Source: Virgibacillus proomii
Lineage (GTDB): Bacteria; Bacillota; Bacilli; Bacillales; Amphibacillaceae
Direction of reading: 5' to 3'
DNA: 64,000 nucleotides
NCBI RefSeq assembly: GCF_900162615.1
Contig: NZ_FUFN01000010.1
Location: forward strand, 2,324,519 to 2,388,518
Of the stretch, positions 1 to 8,311 are shown one piece after another. The position numbers were made by a program, and so were the translations under genes. The stretch's first letter is position 1. Every line of letters begins with the position of its first letter. The notes beneath the pieces were generated by a model that ran no database searches, was not told the DNA's origin, and saw nothing but the letters and a program-made list of their open reading frames with translations.

Positions 1-2140
1 TAATTCTATCCTCTATGTGTATAAATTGTAGTTCATAAAATACGTGAATAATAAACAGCAATTTATCTTTATTCCATCCTCGTGATTGGGCTAATGTGGG
101 TAATTTCCTGTCGATATGAATTGATTTATAAATAAGTAACTTATGATACATCCATTTGAAATCATCTCTTGAAGGAAAAGCACGTAAATATGTACTATCC
201 TCTATATAATAACATAGATGAATATTCTTAGGCTTGGTCGCAATAAGGATTTCCTCTAAGTCACTCCATTTTTCCGGCATTGAAAATATAAATAAAGTAT
301 CGATCTGCTTTAAATTTGACCAATCGTCCTTATACGTTCGGTGTGGAATACCTAACGATTGTGCTTGTAATTTATCTCCCACTGCAGCACAGGTTGAATT
401 GGTATGAACAAATATTGCTAAATCAACAGCTTTTTTACCACGATGATCAAACAACTGCCAATCTGCTATACAGATGTCTTCAATCATTATTTGAGGCTTG
501 CGGTGTCCGTTCCATTCATTAATTGATAACTCGCCGACTACATGGACGATTGTTTGAGGAGTTAAGTAATGGAAAAGTTCACCTATACCAAAACCAATCC
601 CATCTACCATTGTCTTTTCGTTTTTAAATTGAAGCTTTAAATGATTTTTCATGCTACCAATTTGCTTTGGCTGTCTAGGAGTTTCCCGGATATGAAATAA
701 AGGCTTTGGATTGTGCATACCAAAAGGCGCCAACCGTTGAATATCCTCGATTAGCTCTATTGTTATTTCTGAAAGTGATAATGTCTGACTGATTTGAATC
801 TCCTGTTTAAAATCATCAGGTTGAAGTTCTTCAGAAATTTGTTTATTTAAAGCTTGCTGCAGTGACCCTATTTGCTCGATCGGAAGTGTCATCCCTGCTG
901 CTTGTGAATGACCTCCAAAAGTATTAAATAAATGACGAACCTGCATACAATTTTCAAATAAATCGAAAGCTGAAATACTTCTTGCAGATCCTTTAGCAAT
1001 TCCTTCTTTCATTTTCAACGTAAGTACAATAGCAGGCCTATCCATTTTACGAACCAATTTGGAAGCGACAATTCCAAGTACTCCCTCATTCCAGCCCTCT
1101 TTTGCAACAATAATAACATCTTGGTCTTCTTGTCCTGCAAGCATTTGTTCAGCCTCTGTTACGATCTGTTGAACAAGCAATTGTCTCTCTTCATTCAATG
1201 CTTCGATTGCATGGGCGATCTCCGTTGCAACATCAGGATCTTCTGTAAGCAATAAGTCAACAGCCATATCAGCAGACTGCAGTCTCCCTACCGCATTCAG
1301 TCTTGGACCAATAAGAAATCCGACATCTTCTTCCGTTACTGTTCCTTCCACTTTAGAAACTTGTTTTAACGCTTTTAACCCTATGTGCTTTGTATGCGTC
1401 AAAGCACGTAAACCATGATATGCTAAGATTCTATTTTCATCAATAAGAGGAACAAGATCAGCAATCGTACCAATAGCAACATAATCTAGGAATTGATGCG
1501 GAAAATAACCCAACAAGGATTGAGCAAACTTAAAAGCGACGCCTACTCCAGCCAGTTCATGAAATGGATAATTGGGTGAGCATTTTGGGTGAATGATAGC
1601 ATAACAATCCGGTAATTGGTCTTGGATTTCATGATGATCCGTAATAATCAAATCCATTCCTAATTCTTTTGCTATTTCAGCCTCTTCAATTGCTGCTATT
1701 CCATTATCTACTGTAATAATTAATTGATATCCTTGTTCATAAGCATGACGAAATGCTGCTTCATTCGGACCGTACCCTTCCGTAAATCGATTCGGAATAT
1801 AGTAATCACAATATGCTCCTAACTCCAGTAACGCTTTTACCAGCACTGCTGTGGCAGTTACTCCATCTGCATCATAATCACCAAAGACGAGAATCTTTTC
1901 ATCTTGTTTAATTGCTTGATGAACACGCTTTGTCGCTTTATCAATGGATTGGAGATGATGGGGATTGTGTAAATCAGCAAAATCAGGTTGAAGAAATTTT
2001 GCTGCTGCTTGCTCCGTTGTAATTCCTCTTTGAAGTAAAAGTTTTTGTATAACTGGTGATAGTTGAAGTGAATCAGCCACCAAGTTTACCTCTGTTTCTT
2101 CTATTCCTACAAAATTCCATTTTGCTTTACTTTGTAGCAT
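1..2140 (-). CDS. recJ: Single-stranded-DNA-specific 5'-3' exonuclease RecJ (partial, C-terminus off the left edge)
   Basis: RecJ degrades single-stranded DNA 5' to 3' in recombination and base-excision or mismatch repair. The minus-strand frame is open from an ATG at 2140 to the window edge, about 713 codons, while B. subtilis RecJ is near 786 residues, so roughly the last 70 are outside. I read the frame at several points along its length and saw no break. DHH-family motifs are visible: FGDYDADGV about residue 90, VDNGI, then TDHHE about residue 168, followed by a GGHSQAAG segment typical of the DHHA1 domain. The Shine-Dalgarno GGGGTG lies 5-6 bases before the ATG. secDF lies upstream on the same strand, as in B. 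subtilis, but a large repeat element separates the two genes. Confidence 0.95.
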   Translation of the reverse strand, partial: MLQSKAKWNFVGIEETEVNLVADSLQLSPVIQKLLLQRGITTEQAAAKFLQPDFADLHNPHHLQSIDKATKRVHQAIKQDEKILVFGDYDADGVTATAVLVKALLELGAYCDYYIPNRFTEGYGPNEAAFRHAYEQGYQLIITVDNGIAAIEEAEIAKELGMDLIITDHHEIQDQLPDCYAIIHPKCSPNYPFHELAGVGVAFKFAQSLLGYFPHQFLDYVAIGTIADLVPLIDENRILAYHGLRALTHTKHIGLKALKQVSKVEGTVTEEDVGFLIGPRLNAVGRLQSADMAVDLLLTEDPDVATEIAHAIEALNEERQLLVQQIVTEAEQMLAGQEDQDVIIVAKEGWNEGVLGIVASKLVRKMDRPAIVLTLKMKEGIAKGSARSISAFDLFENCMQVRHLFNTFGGHSQAAGMTLPIEQIGSLQQALNKQISEELQPDDFKQEIQISQTLSLSEITIELIEDIQRLAPFGMHNPKPLFHIRETPRQPKQIGSMKNHLKLQFKNEKTMVDGIGFGIGELFHYLTPQTIVHVVGELSINEWNGHRKPQIMIEDICIADWQLFDHRGKKAVDLAIFVHTNSTCAAVGDKLQAQSLGIPHRTYKDDWSNLKQIDTLFIFSMPEKWSDLEEILIATKPKNIHLCYYIEDSTYLRAFPSRDDFKWMYHKLLIYKSIHIDRKLPTLAQSRGWNKDKLLFIIHVFYELQFIHIEDRI

Positions 2141-2279
2141 AATTTCACCCCTGACCAATCTATTATACATAAATATTATTAGAGGTAGCAACTAGAGATT
2201 TACTTATTTCAATTTTTCCTAACGTTCTCGCTAAAAAAGAGGATGAATAAACTTGGGGGTCGCTAAAATTGCTACAGCT

Positions 2280-2354
2280 TGGGCTCTTAAACTAGACAAA
2301 GCTACTTTCCAAAAAAACTATCCAAAATGCAGAAACAGATATAATTTCCTAGAC
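2280..2354 (+). repeat. Family-2 dispersed repeat, 3' part
   Basis: It shares CTTAAACTAGAC, an AGCTACTTTCCAAAAAA-like tract and a CAGATATAATTTCCTAG end with copies near 10148-10398, 25486-25577 and 39300-39409. It lies about 70 bases upstream of a modular A-B-C repeat. The 5' half seen at 10148 is absent or too diverged to recognise here. Confidence 0.6.
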
Positions 2355-2421
2355 AAAAACAAAGCGTACAAATTAGCCAAGTTATATGCGCTTCTAATCT
2401 AATGAAAACAGATTTTTGATT

Positions 2422-2845
2422 CTTAGAAAAACTTGGTTTGTTGCCAAGTCTTTATGGCAAAAGCTATCGTTTTTCTTATACGATAAAGTGAAACTTCATT
2501 CAGTAGGAGTTTTCTTCCCTCTCCTACTGAATATTAGTACCACAAGAGTATGACCTAAAGGCCCTTGAACCAATCGGGCATTTAGGTGCCGTTTTCTCCC
2601 ACTTTGACCCTTTGTATCAACTAAAGGCTCTTGAAGCAGGAGTCTTACGGCACCTTACATGCGGGATAAAGTGAAACTTCATTCCGTGAAATGCTTTTTA
2701 CACGGAATGTTAGTTGAACCAATCGGGCATTTAGGTGCCATTTTCTCACACTTTGACTCTTTTGTATCAATTCAGCACTTGAAGTGGGAAACTTACGGCA
2801 CCTTACATGCGGGATAAAGCCTAAAGTTTTATACTTTCCTATAGT
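2422..2845 (+). repeat. Modular intergenic repeat, A-B-B-C arrangement
   Basis: The A module starts TTAGAAAAACTTGG and has an imperfect ACTTGG/CCAAGT hairpin and an ATCGT...ACGAT hairpin. Two B units follow, each running from TGAAACTTCATT to GCGGGATAAAG. The first has the hairpin ATTCAGTAGGAG/CTCCTACTGAAT (its right arm here reads CTCCTACTGAAT before ATTAG) and the second has ATTCCGTG/CACGGAAT. Each B then has AATCGGGCATTTAGGTGCC pairing with GGCACC and GCAT/ATGC. The C module runs CCTAAAGTTTTATACTTTCCTATAGT. It sits between recJ and the secDF terminator. Confidence 0.85.
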
Positions 2846-2847
2846 AA

Positions 2848-2879
2848 TAAAAAACCTCTGTCCCCATTGGAACAGAGGT
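2848..2879 (-). terminator. Intrinsic terminator after secDF
   Basis: On the minus strand ACCTCTG pairs with CAGAGGT across a short loop and is followed by a run of T residues. It begins right after the secDF stop codon. Confidence 0.8.
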
Positions 2880-2884
2880 CACTA

Positions 2885-5155
2885 TTATACTTGTGGTCCT
2901 TGTACTCTTTTTTTCTTCCTAAAATCAACTGGTTTTTTCTTAAGCATTTTTCCTCGCCAAATCAACCATAGTTGTGAAGCTAAGAAGAGTGATGAATAGG
3001 TACCGGCAATAAGTCCAAACGTAAGGGCAACAGCAAACCCACTAATGGATTCAGCACCAAGGAACAAAAATGCCAACACAGCAATTAGTGTCGTAAGGGT
3101 TGTATTGATACTTCGAGTAAATGTCTGTACCAGACTCCGATTAACGACTTCAGCAAGTTCCTTAAAGGTTTTGATTTTTTTCCGTTTGCGTATATTTTCT
3201 CGAATCCGATCAAATGTAACGATAGTGTCATTAATCGAATAACCGACAATGGTAAGAATTGCTGCAACGATTGTGATATCAAATTCAATTTGTGTAATAC
3301 TAAAAATAGCAACCATAAAGAAAGCATCATGCAATAAAGCAATAATTGCCGTAATGGCGAAGAAAAATTCAAAGCGAATCGTCACATAAATGATCATAAA
3401 GACAGAAGCAACAGCAACGGCAAAAGCGGCATTTTTAACAAGTTCTTCACCAACAATAGGTGAAACAACACTTACACTTGGCTCATGATCATATTTATCA
3501 ACGAAATAAGCTTTTACTTCAGCAATCTTATCTTTTTCAAGCACTTTGTCAAATCGAGCAACAGCCATTTCCCCATTTTCACCTGAAGATACAATCGATT
3601 TTGCTTCAATACCCAGTTTACTAAAATCTTGCTCAATTTCTTCCATAGAAATACTGTTTTCAGCTAAAATTTCAATCCTGGAACCACTTGTAAAATCAAC
3701 ACCCGGATTTAACTTAAACATGACTAAAGAAGCTGATCCAATTATAACCATGATGGCAGAAATCCAGAAAAATTTCTTTCGATGACCTACTATGTTAGGA
3801 GTTCGGTTAAACACAGTTGGTTCTACTTCACTTTTATCTTTTATATCTTGTATCTCTGCTTTTTTAACACCAAACCAACCTGGACGTTTTTTTAAGAATT
3901 TGGTTTTAATCCAAAGGCTTAGCAATAGACGTGTTCCAAATACTGCTGTTAAAAAGCTCACTAGGATACTAACAATTAACATTGTCGCAAATCCCTTAAC
4001 CGAGCTTGTACCAAAAATAAACAACACAGAAGCCGCTATTAACGTCGTAATATTTGCATCTAAAATCGTTGATAAGGAGTTTTTGGTACCTGCTTTAAAG
4101 GAAGCAATAAGTGATTTACCGGATCGAAGCTCTTCCTTAATTCGTTCAAAGGTAATGACGTTGGCATCTACTGCCATCCCAACTCCAAGAATCAGTGCAG
4201 CAATACCTGGCAAGGTCAGGACACCATTCATTAATTCGAATACAAGTAGAATTAAATAAATATAAATCGTTAAATTAATAGAAGCAATTAATCCCGGGAA
4301 CCGATAAACGAAAATCATAAACAAGAAGATCAGACCTACGCCGATAAAGCCAGAAAAAATCGTTTTATTTAAGGCTTGCTCACCAAACTGCGCTCCTACC
4401 GAAGTAGAATACTTTTCTTCCATATGCACTGGTAAAGAACCGGAATTAATAACATTTGCCAGCTGTTGTGCAGATTCTACAGTGAAATTACCACTAATCA
4501 TTACATCTTTTGTATTTAATGTTTCTGTAACACGTGGTGCAGAAACATATTTCGGATCTTCTTTTGTATATTCCTCTCTAAATGAATCACCTTTTTTATA
4601 ATCCATCCAGATCACTAATAAATTGTCTTCATACGGTGTTTCAGGGTCATTCATATCTTTTATTTTACTCGTAACCTCACCAAATTTGTCAGCATCCTTC
4701 AATTTCAATGTAACAATTGGTTGATTACTGTTTGGATCAAAGTCCTGTTTTGCACTATTTTCCTTTACGTCATTTCCGTTTAATAGTTCATGATCATTTA
4801 CATCACGGAAAGACAATTGTGCAGTTGTGGACAATAATTCCCTTGCTTCTGTTTGATCTTCCACTCCAGCTAGCTGTACTCTTATACGGTCTTCTCCTTC
4901 AATATCGATGCTAGCTTCACTAATACCAAGACGGTTTACTCGGTCATTCAATATTTCTACTGTGGATTCCAATGACGTTCGACTGATTTTTTGTCCTTCA
5001 TCTACTGGACTTACTTCGTATAAAACTTCAAATCCGCCTTGGAGATCAAGACCTAAGTTAATATCTTTCGTTATTCCTGTAACCGTTGTTCCAATTGTAC
5101 CAGCAAAAATTAGTACGATTAGAAAAAAGGCAACAATTCTGCCTCTATTTTTCAT
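2885..5155 (-). CDS. secDF: Fused Sec translocon accessory protein SecDF
   Basis: Membrane protein that uses the proton gradient to help complete export of preproteins through SecYEG. At 756 residues it is a SecD-SecF fusion, as in B. subtilis (about 737). An N-terminal membrane segment (residues 7-28) precedes the SecD signature GLDLQGG at 35-41. A periplasmic-type domain follows, then the first membrane block, which includes LGVGMAVDANVITFERIKEE. The SecF half starts near residue 455, with GVDFTSGS and a second membrane block containing GYSINDTIVTFDRIRE. The charged DxN-type residues needed for proton movement are present in both halves. YajC, the usual partner subunit, is encoded about 5.5 kb away. 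comN lies just upstream on the same strand. Confidence 0.97.
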   Translation of the reverse strand: MKNRGRIVAFFLIVLIFAGTIGTTVTGITKDINLGLDLQGGFEVLYEVSPVDEGQKISRTSLESTVEILNDRVNRLGISEASIDIEGEDRIRVQLAGVEDQTEARELLSTTAQLSFRDVNDHELLNGNDVKENSAKQDFDPNSNQPIVTLKLKDADKFGEVTSKIKDMNDPETPYEDNLLVIWMDYKKGDSFREEYTKEDPKYVSAPRVTETLNTKDVMISGNFTVESAQQLANVINSGSLPVHMEEKYSTSVGAQFGEQALNKTIFSGFIGVGLIFLFMIFVYRFPGLIASINLTIYIYLILLVFELMNGVLTLPGIAALILGVGMAVDANVITFERIKEELRSGKSLIASFKAGTKNSLSTILDANITTLIAASVLFIFGTSSVKGFATMLIVSILVSFLTAVFGTRLLLSLWIKTKFLKKRPGWFGVKKAEIQDIKDKSEVEPTVFNRTPNIVGHRKKFFWISAIMVIIGSASLVMFKLNPGVDFTSGSRIEILAENSISMEEIEQDFSKLGIEAKSIVSSGENGEMAVARFDKVLEKDKIAEVKAYFVDKYDHEPSVSVVSPIVGEELVKNAAFAVAVASVFMIIYVTIRFEFFFAITAIIALLHDAFFMVAIFSITQIEFDITIVAAILTIVGYSINDTIVTFDRIRENIRKRKKIKTFKELAEVVNRSLVQTFTRSINTTLTTLIAVLAFLFLGAESISGFAVALTFGLIAGTYSSLFLASQLWLIWRGKMLKKKPVDFRKKKRVQGPQV

Positions 5156-5211
5156 TCCATTATGGCCTCCCTTGTTTATTTAGGGTAAAACTTTTATGTA
5201 AATAGATACGC

Positions 5212-5505
5212 TTAGTCGTTATTCATATTCGTTACAGCTTGAATGGACGCTAGTAAATCATCATTTTTATATGCATCCATGGTTAAATAACTTATATAGG
5301 TAGTCGTATTTAATTGAAATATGTCCCCCACTACCTCATAAATTCGCTTTTCTGGATCACCTTTCCATACCTTTTCCATCAGGCATTTCCAAACATCTTC
5401 TGTAGTTGCTTCTTTATATCCCATGAAATGAAATTCTTCCGCCTTACTTTTCAACACAGGCAGAACCATTCCTTTCCACTCGGACACGGTTTGTACTATT
5501 TCCAA
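5212..5505 (-). CDS. comN: ComN-like post-transcriptional regulator
   Basis: 97 residues, small and acidic, resembling B. subtilis ComN (YrzD), which affects comE operon mRNA at the cell poles through DivIVA. The assignment rests on size, on the sequence pattern (EVVGDIFQLNTTTYISYLTMDAYKNDDLLASI) and on position between spoVB and secDF, exactly as in B. subtilis. Translation starts at TTG (5505), which has a very strong AAGGAGGGG eight bases upstream, so the rare start codon is credible. The start region faces spoVB, which is divergently transcribed. Confidence 0.8.
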   Translation of the reverse strand: MEIVQTVSEWKGMVLPVLKSKAEEFHFMGYKEATTEDVWKCLMEKVWKGDPEKRIYEVVGDIFQLNTTTYISYLTMDAYKNDDLLASIQAVTNMNND

Positions 5506-5625
5506 AACTGACCCCTCCTTATGGAGTATGAAAAATTTCTGATCTTGTCATGCTTGGCCCACTTCTTAGCATATATATCATTGTATATGATATTCCATTT
5601 TTTGAGAAGGCAGGTCGTAAAAAAA

Positions 5626-7182
5626 ATGACCAGACAAACATTTTTACAAGGGACTCTTATTTTAATAGCAGCAGGTATGATTACTCGATTTCTCGGTTTT
5701 ATTAACCGGATTGTTGTTGCTCGTCTGATTGGCGAAGAAGGTGTTGGTCTCTATATGATGGCACTTCCAACCTTCTTTCTTGTTATCACCTTAACCCAAC
5801 TCGGTTTACCAGTGGCTATCTCTAAACGAATTGCAGAAGCGCAAGCAAGAACGGACTATGCAAAAATTAAGCAAATATTAATTGTATCACTCGTTATTAC
5901 CGGATTATCAAGTATTGTATTTACGGTATTAATGGTTATAGCTACACCCTTTGTCGCCACGAGATTACTAACAGATGAACGAACATTATATCCTCTTTTA
6001 GCCATTAGCCCAATCATCCCAATTATTGCGATTTCATCCGTACTACGTGGTTACTTTCAAGGAAAACAAAATATGAAACCGCAAAGCTATGCCCAAGTCA
6101 TTGAACAAATTGTCCGCATCACCTGTGTAGCTTTTTTTGTAAAACTGCTTTTACCGTATGGTCTCGAATTTGCAGCTGCTGGCGCAATGTTCAGTATTAT
6201 CATAGGAGAGTTAATGTCTTTATTATACATGCTGCAAATGTTTAAACGAAAGAAACGAATTAAATTGCGCACACGTTTTTTCTCCTATTTATCAGCCAGC
6301 AAAGACACCGTCCGGGAACTTTTTTCCATTGCTCTACCTAGTACGGGCAGTCGATTTATAGCTTCAATTTCTCATTTTCTGGAACCGATTTTGGTAGCTC
6401 AAAGTTTGGCAATAGCGGGAGTATCGAGCACTTTAGCAACGAAACAGTATGGAGAATTAACCGGTTATGTGCTGCCTTTATTATTTCTACCAACTTTCAT
6501 TACAAATTCGTTGTCTATTGCATTAGTCCCTTCGATTTCTGAGGCAGAAGCAACGAAAAACACACAATTGATTCATTATCGCATCCATCAATCCATTCGT
6601 ATATCTTTCGCTTCCGGAGCAATAGCTACCATTGTTCTATCTTTATTTTCCGTACCTATTTTAACATATATGTATGGAACAGCTGAAGCGAGTAAATTTG
6701 TTTTGTTAATGGCTCCATTTTTCATTTTACTTTATATTCAATCTCCTTTACAAGCAGCTTTACAAGCATTGGACTTGGCTAAAGCCGCTATGTGGAACAG
6801 TCTAATCGGGGCATTTTGTAAGCTTGGAGCCTTAGTTTTTCTTGCGTCTAACCCAAACTTTGGAATTATGGGTGTTGCAATTGCGATTTCCTTAAGTGTT
6901 GTCTTGATCACTCTTCTTCATCTAGCTTCACTGTATAAATCTATTGGCTTCGGTATACCATTTAAGGACATCCTAAAAATGATTGCGCTCATTCTCTTGA
7001 CTTGGGGGACTGGCCAATTAATTAAAGGAATCTATGAGCAAACAAATGCAGGACTTATTCTGTTTATCATTTTATTAGGTCTCCTCGTGTTTATTTATAT
7101 TCTATTTCTGTTCTTACTTCGTTTTATCACGAAAGAAGAGCTAAAACAAATCCCTTTTTTGCAAAAATGGGTGGACCTATAG
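5626..7182 (+). CDS. spoVB: Stage V sporulation protein B, MATE/MOP flippase family
   Basis: Polytopic membrane protein of the polysaccharide-transporter/MOP flippase family, needed for spore cortex synthesis, probably in lipid-linked precursor transfer. An open frame exists from 5521. I prefer the ATG at 5626 because MTRQTFLQGTLILIAAG matches the family N-terminus and gives 518 residues, the length of B. subtilis SpoVB. About 12-14 hydrophobic segments are visible, with conserved GFINRIVVARLIGEEGVGLYMM near the N-terminus and RGYFQGKQNMKP near residue 120. It is the only plus-strand gene in this part of the window and ends in a strong terminator. Confidence 0.95.
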   Translation: MTRQTFLQGTLILIAAGMITRFLGFINRIVVARLIGEEGVGLYMMALPTFFLVITLTQLGLPVAISKRIAEAQARTDYAKIKQILIVSLVITGLSSIVFTVLMVIATPFVATRLLTDERTLYPLLAISPIIPIIAISSVLRGYFQGKQNMKPQSYAQVIEQIVRITCVAFFVKLLLPYGLEFAAAGAMFSIIIGELMSLLYMLQMFKRKKRIKLRTRFFSYLSASKDTVRELFSIALPSTGSRFIASISHFLEPILVAQSLAIAGVSSTLATKQYGELTGYVLPLLFLPTFITNSLSIALVPSISEAEATKNTQLIHYRIHQSIRISFASGAIATIVLSLFSVPILTYMYGTAEASKFVLLMAPFFILLYIQSPLQAALQALDLAKAAMWNSLIGAFCKLGALVFLASNPNFGIMGVAIAISLSVVLITLLHLASLYKSIGFGIPFKDILKMIALILLTWGTGQLIKGIYEQTNAGLILFIILLGLLVFIYILFLFLLRFITKEELKQIPFLQKWVDL

Positions 7183-7310
7183 GTAGGATGCAACTTTTCT
7201 AGTCCCAGAACCTATCGAAAAGGCGAAACGATCCGATCGTTTAGAACTTAATAATCAAGTAGACAGGGTTATAATAACGAGACTGGGGCATAAGCAAATA
7301 CGAAATAGCA

Positions 7311-7354
7311 CAAACCGAACAATTCATTTATAATTGTTCGGTTTGTTTGTGTTT
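7311..7354 (+). terminator. Terminator after spoVB
   Basis: CAAACCGAACAATT and AATTGTTCGGTTTG form a perfect 14-bp stem with an 8-base loop, followed by TTTGTGTTT. A modular repeat begins at its 3' edge. Confidence 0.85.
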
Positions 7355-7774
7355 AGAAAAACTTGGCTTGTCGCCAAGTCTTTAGCAAATGCCATCGTTT
7401 TTCTTATACGATAAAGTGAAACTTCATTCAGTAGGAGTTTGCTTCCCTCTCCTACTGAATGTTAGTACCTCAGGGGGTATGACCTAAAGGCCCTTAAACG
7501 AATCGGGCATTTGGGTGCCGTTTTCTCACACTTAACCCCTTTTGTATCAACTCAAGGCTCTTGAAGTAGGAATCTTACGGCACCTTACATGCGGGATAAA
7601 GTGAAACTTCATTCCGTGAAATGCTTTTTACACGGAATGTTAGTTGAACCAATCGGGCATTTAGGTGCCGTTCTCTTACACTTTGACCCTTGTATCAACT
7701 AAAGATTTTGAAGTGAGAGTCTTACGGCACCTTACATGCGGGATAAACCATAAAATTTTATACTTTCCTATAGT
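7353..7774 (+). repeat. Modular intergenic repeat, A-B-B-C arrangement (best-preserved copy)
   Basis: Module A (7353-7416) has ACTTGGC/GCCAAGT at 7361-7379 and an ATCGT/ACGAT hairpin. B1 (about 7417-7600) has ATTCAGTAGGAG/CTCCTACTGAAT at 7426-7460 and the long AATCGGGCAT...GGTGCCGT / ACGGCACC...ATGCGGG hairpin. B2 (about 7601-7746) has a different first hairpin, ATTCCGTG/CACGGAAT, but the same second one. Module C ends TACTTTCCTATAGT at 7774. The same unit order occurs at 2422-2845. Confidence 0.88.
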
Positions 7775-7779
7775 ACAAG

Positions 7780-8222
7780 GACGATTTATCGTTCGTTTTT
7801 TTTTATCAGCTGTTTTAGTTATATCCCAGCCTCGTTTACTTTTTCTTGGGATCTATCATGATTATAAAAAGTTATGTCATCATTGATCGTTTTATAGAGT
7901 TCAGTCAAATGTCTCACATTTGTTTAAAAGGATTCTATCGTTCCATTATCAATACATTCCTACCTCAAGGCATACTGTGTGTCATTACTTTATCTAACCT
8001 ACGTTTAAAGCTATAAGAAGGCTGGAATCCTTTATTCATGGATAAGCTAGTGCTTATCTTCGTTTAGTTTGTCTGTAGCAAGTTCCAATGTCTTACAGAC
8101 AAGCCGTATTATTCCTTTCCTATGCCCTAACCAAAATACAATTTTGTACATAATTCTTTTATTCAATAGCCTATATGCCAATAACACTTCGTACTTAAAC
8201 TAAACTTATTGGACATAAATAT
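7780..8222. other. Intergenic stretch with no recognisable gene
   Basis: The segment lies between the repeat element and the terminator of the broken transporter gene. I see no frame with a good ribosome site, no RNA gene and no clear match to the repeat families. Confidence 0.5.
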
Positions 8223-8279
8223 CTCCTCCTAAGGAAAAAAACAGATTTTATTTTTTAATCTGTTTTTCCTTAGGAGGAG
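8223..8279 (-). terminator. Long perfect hairpin after the transporter pseudogene
   Basis: CTCCTCCTAAGGAAAAA pairs with TTTTTCCTTAGGAGGAG, and the AATCTG/CAGATT arms extend the stem to over 20 bp around an AT loop. It probably acts as a terminator for the minus-strand gene, although the arms carry AGGAGG-like sequence. A closely similar hairpin follows hemL at 43033-43082. Confidence 0.6.
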
Positions 8280-8311
8280 CATGTCAAAAAAACGGAGGCA
8301 TTCTTTTACAT

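Noticed and set aside
2784..2999. Plus-strand frame covering the end of a repeat and the secDF end
   Set aside because: It runs through the repeat and antisense to secDF, with no ribosome-binding site. The same false start (ATGCGGGATAAA context) appears at other repeat copies.
3792..4259. 155-codon plus-strand frame inside secDF
   Set aside because: Antisense shadow of the clear secDF reading frame.
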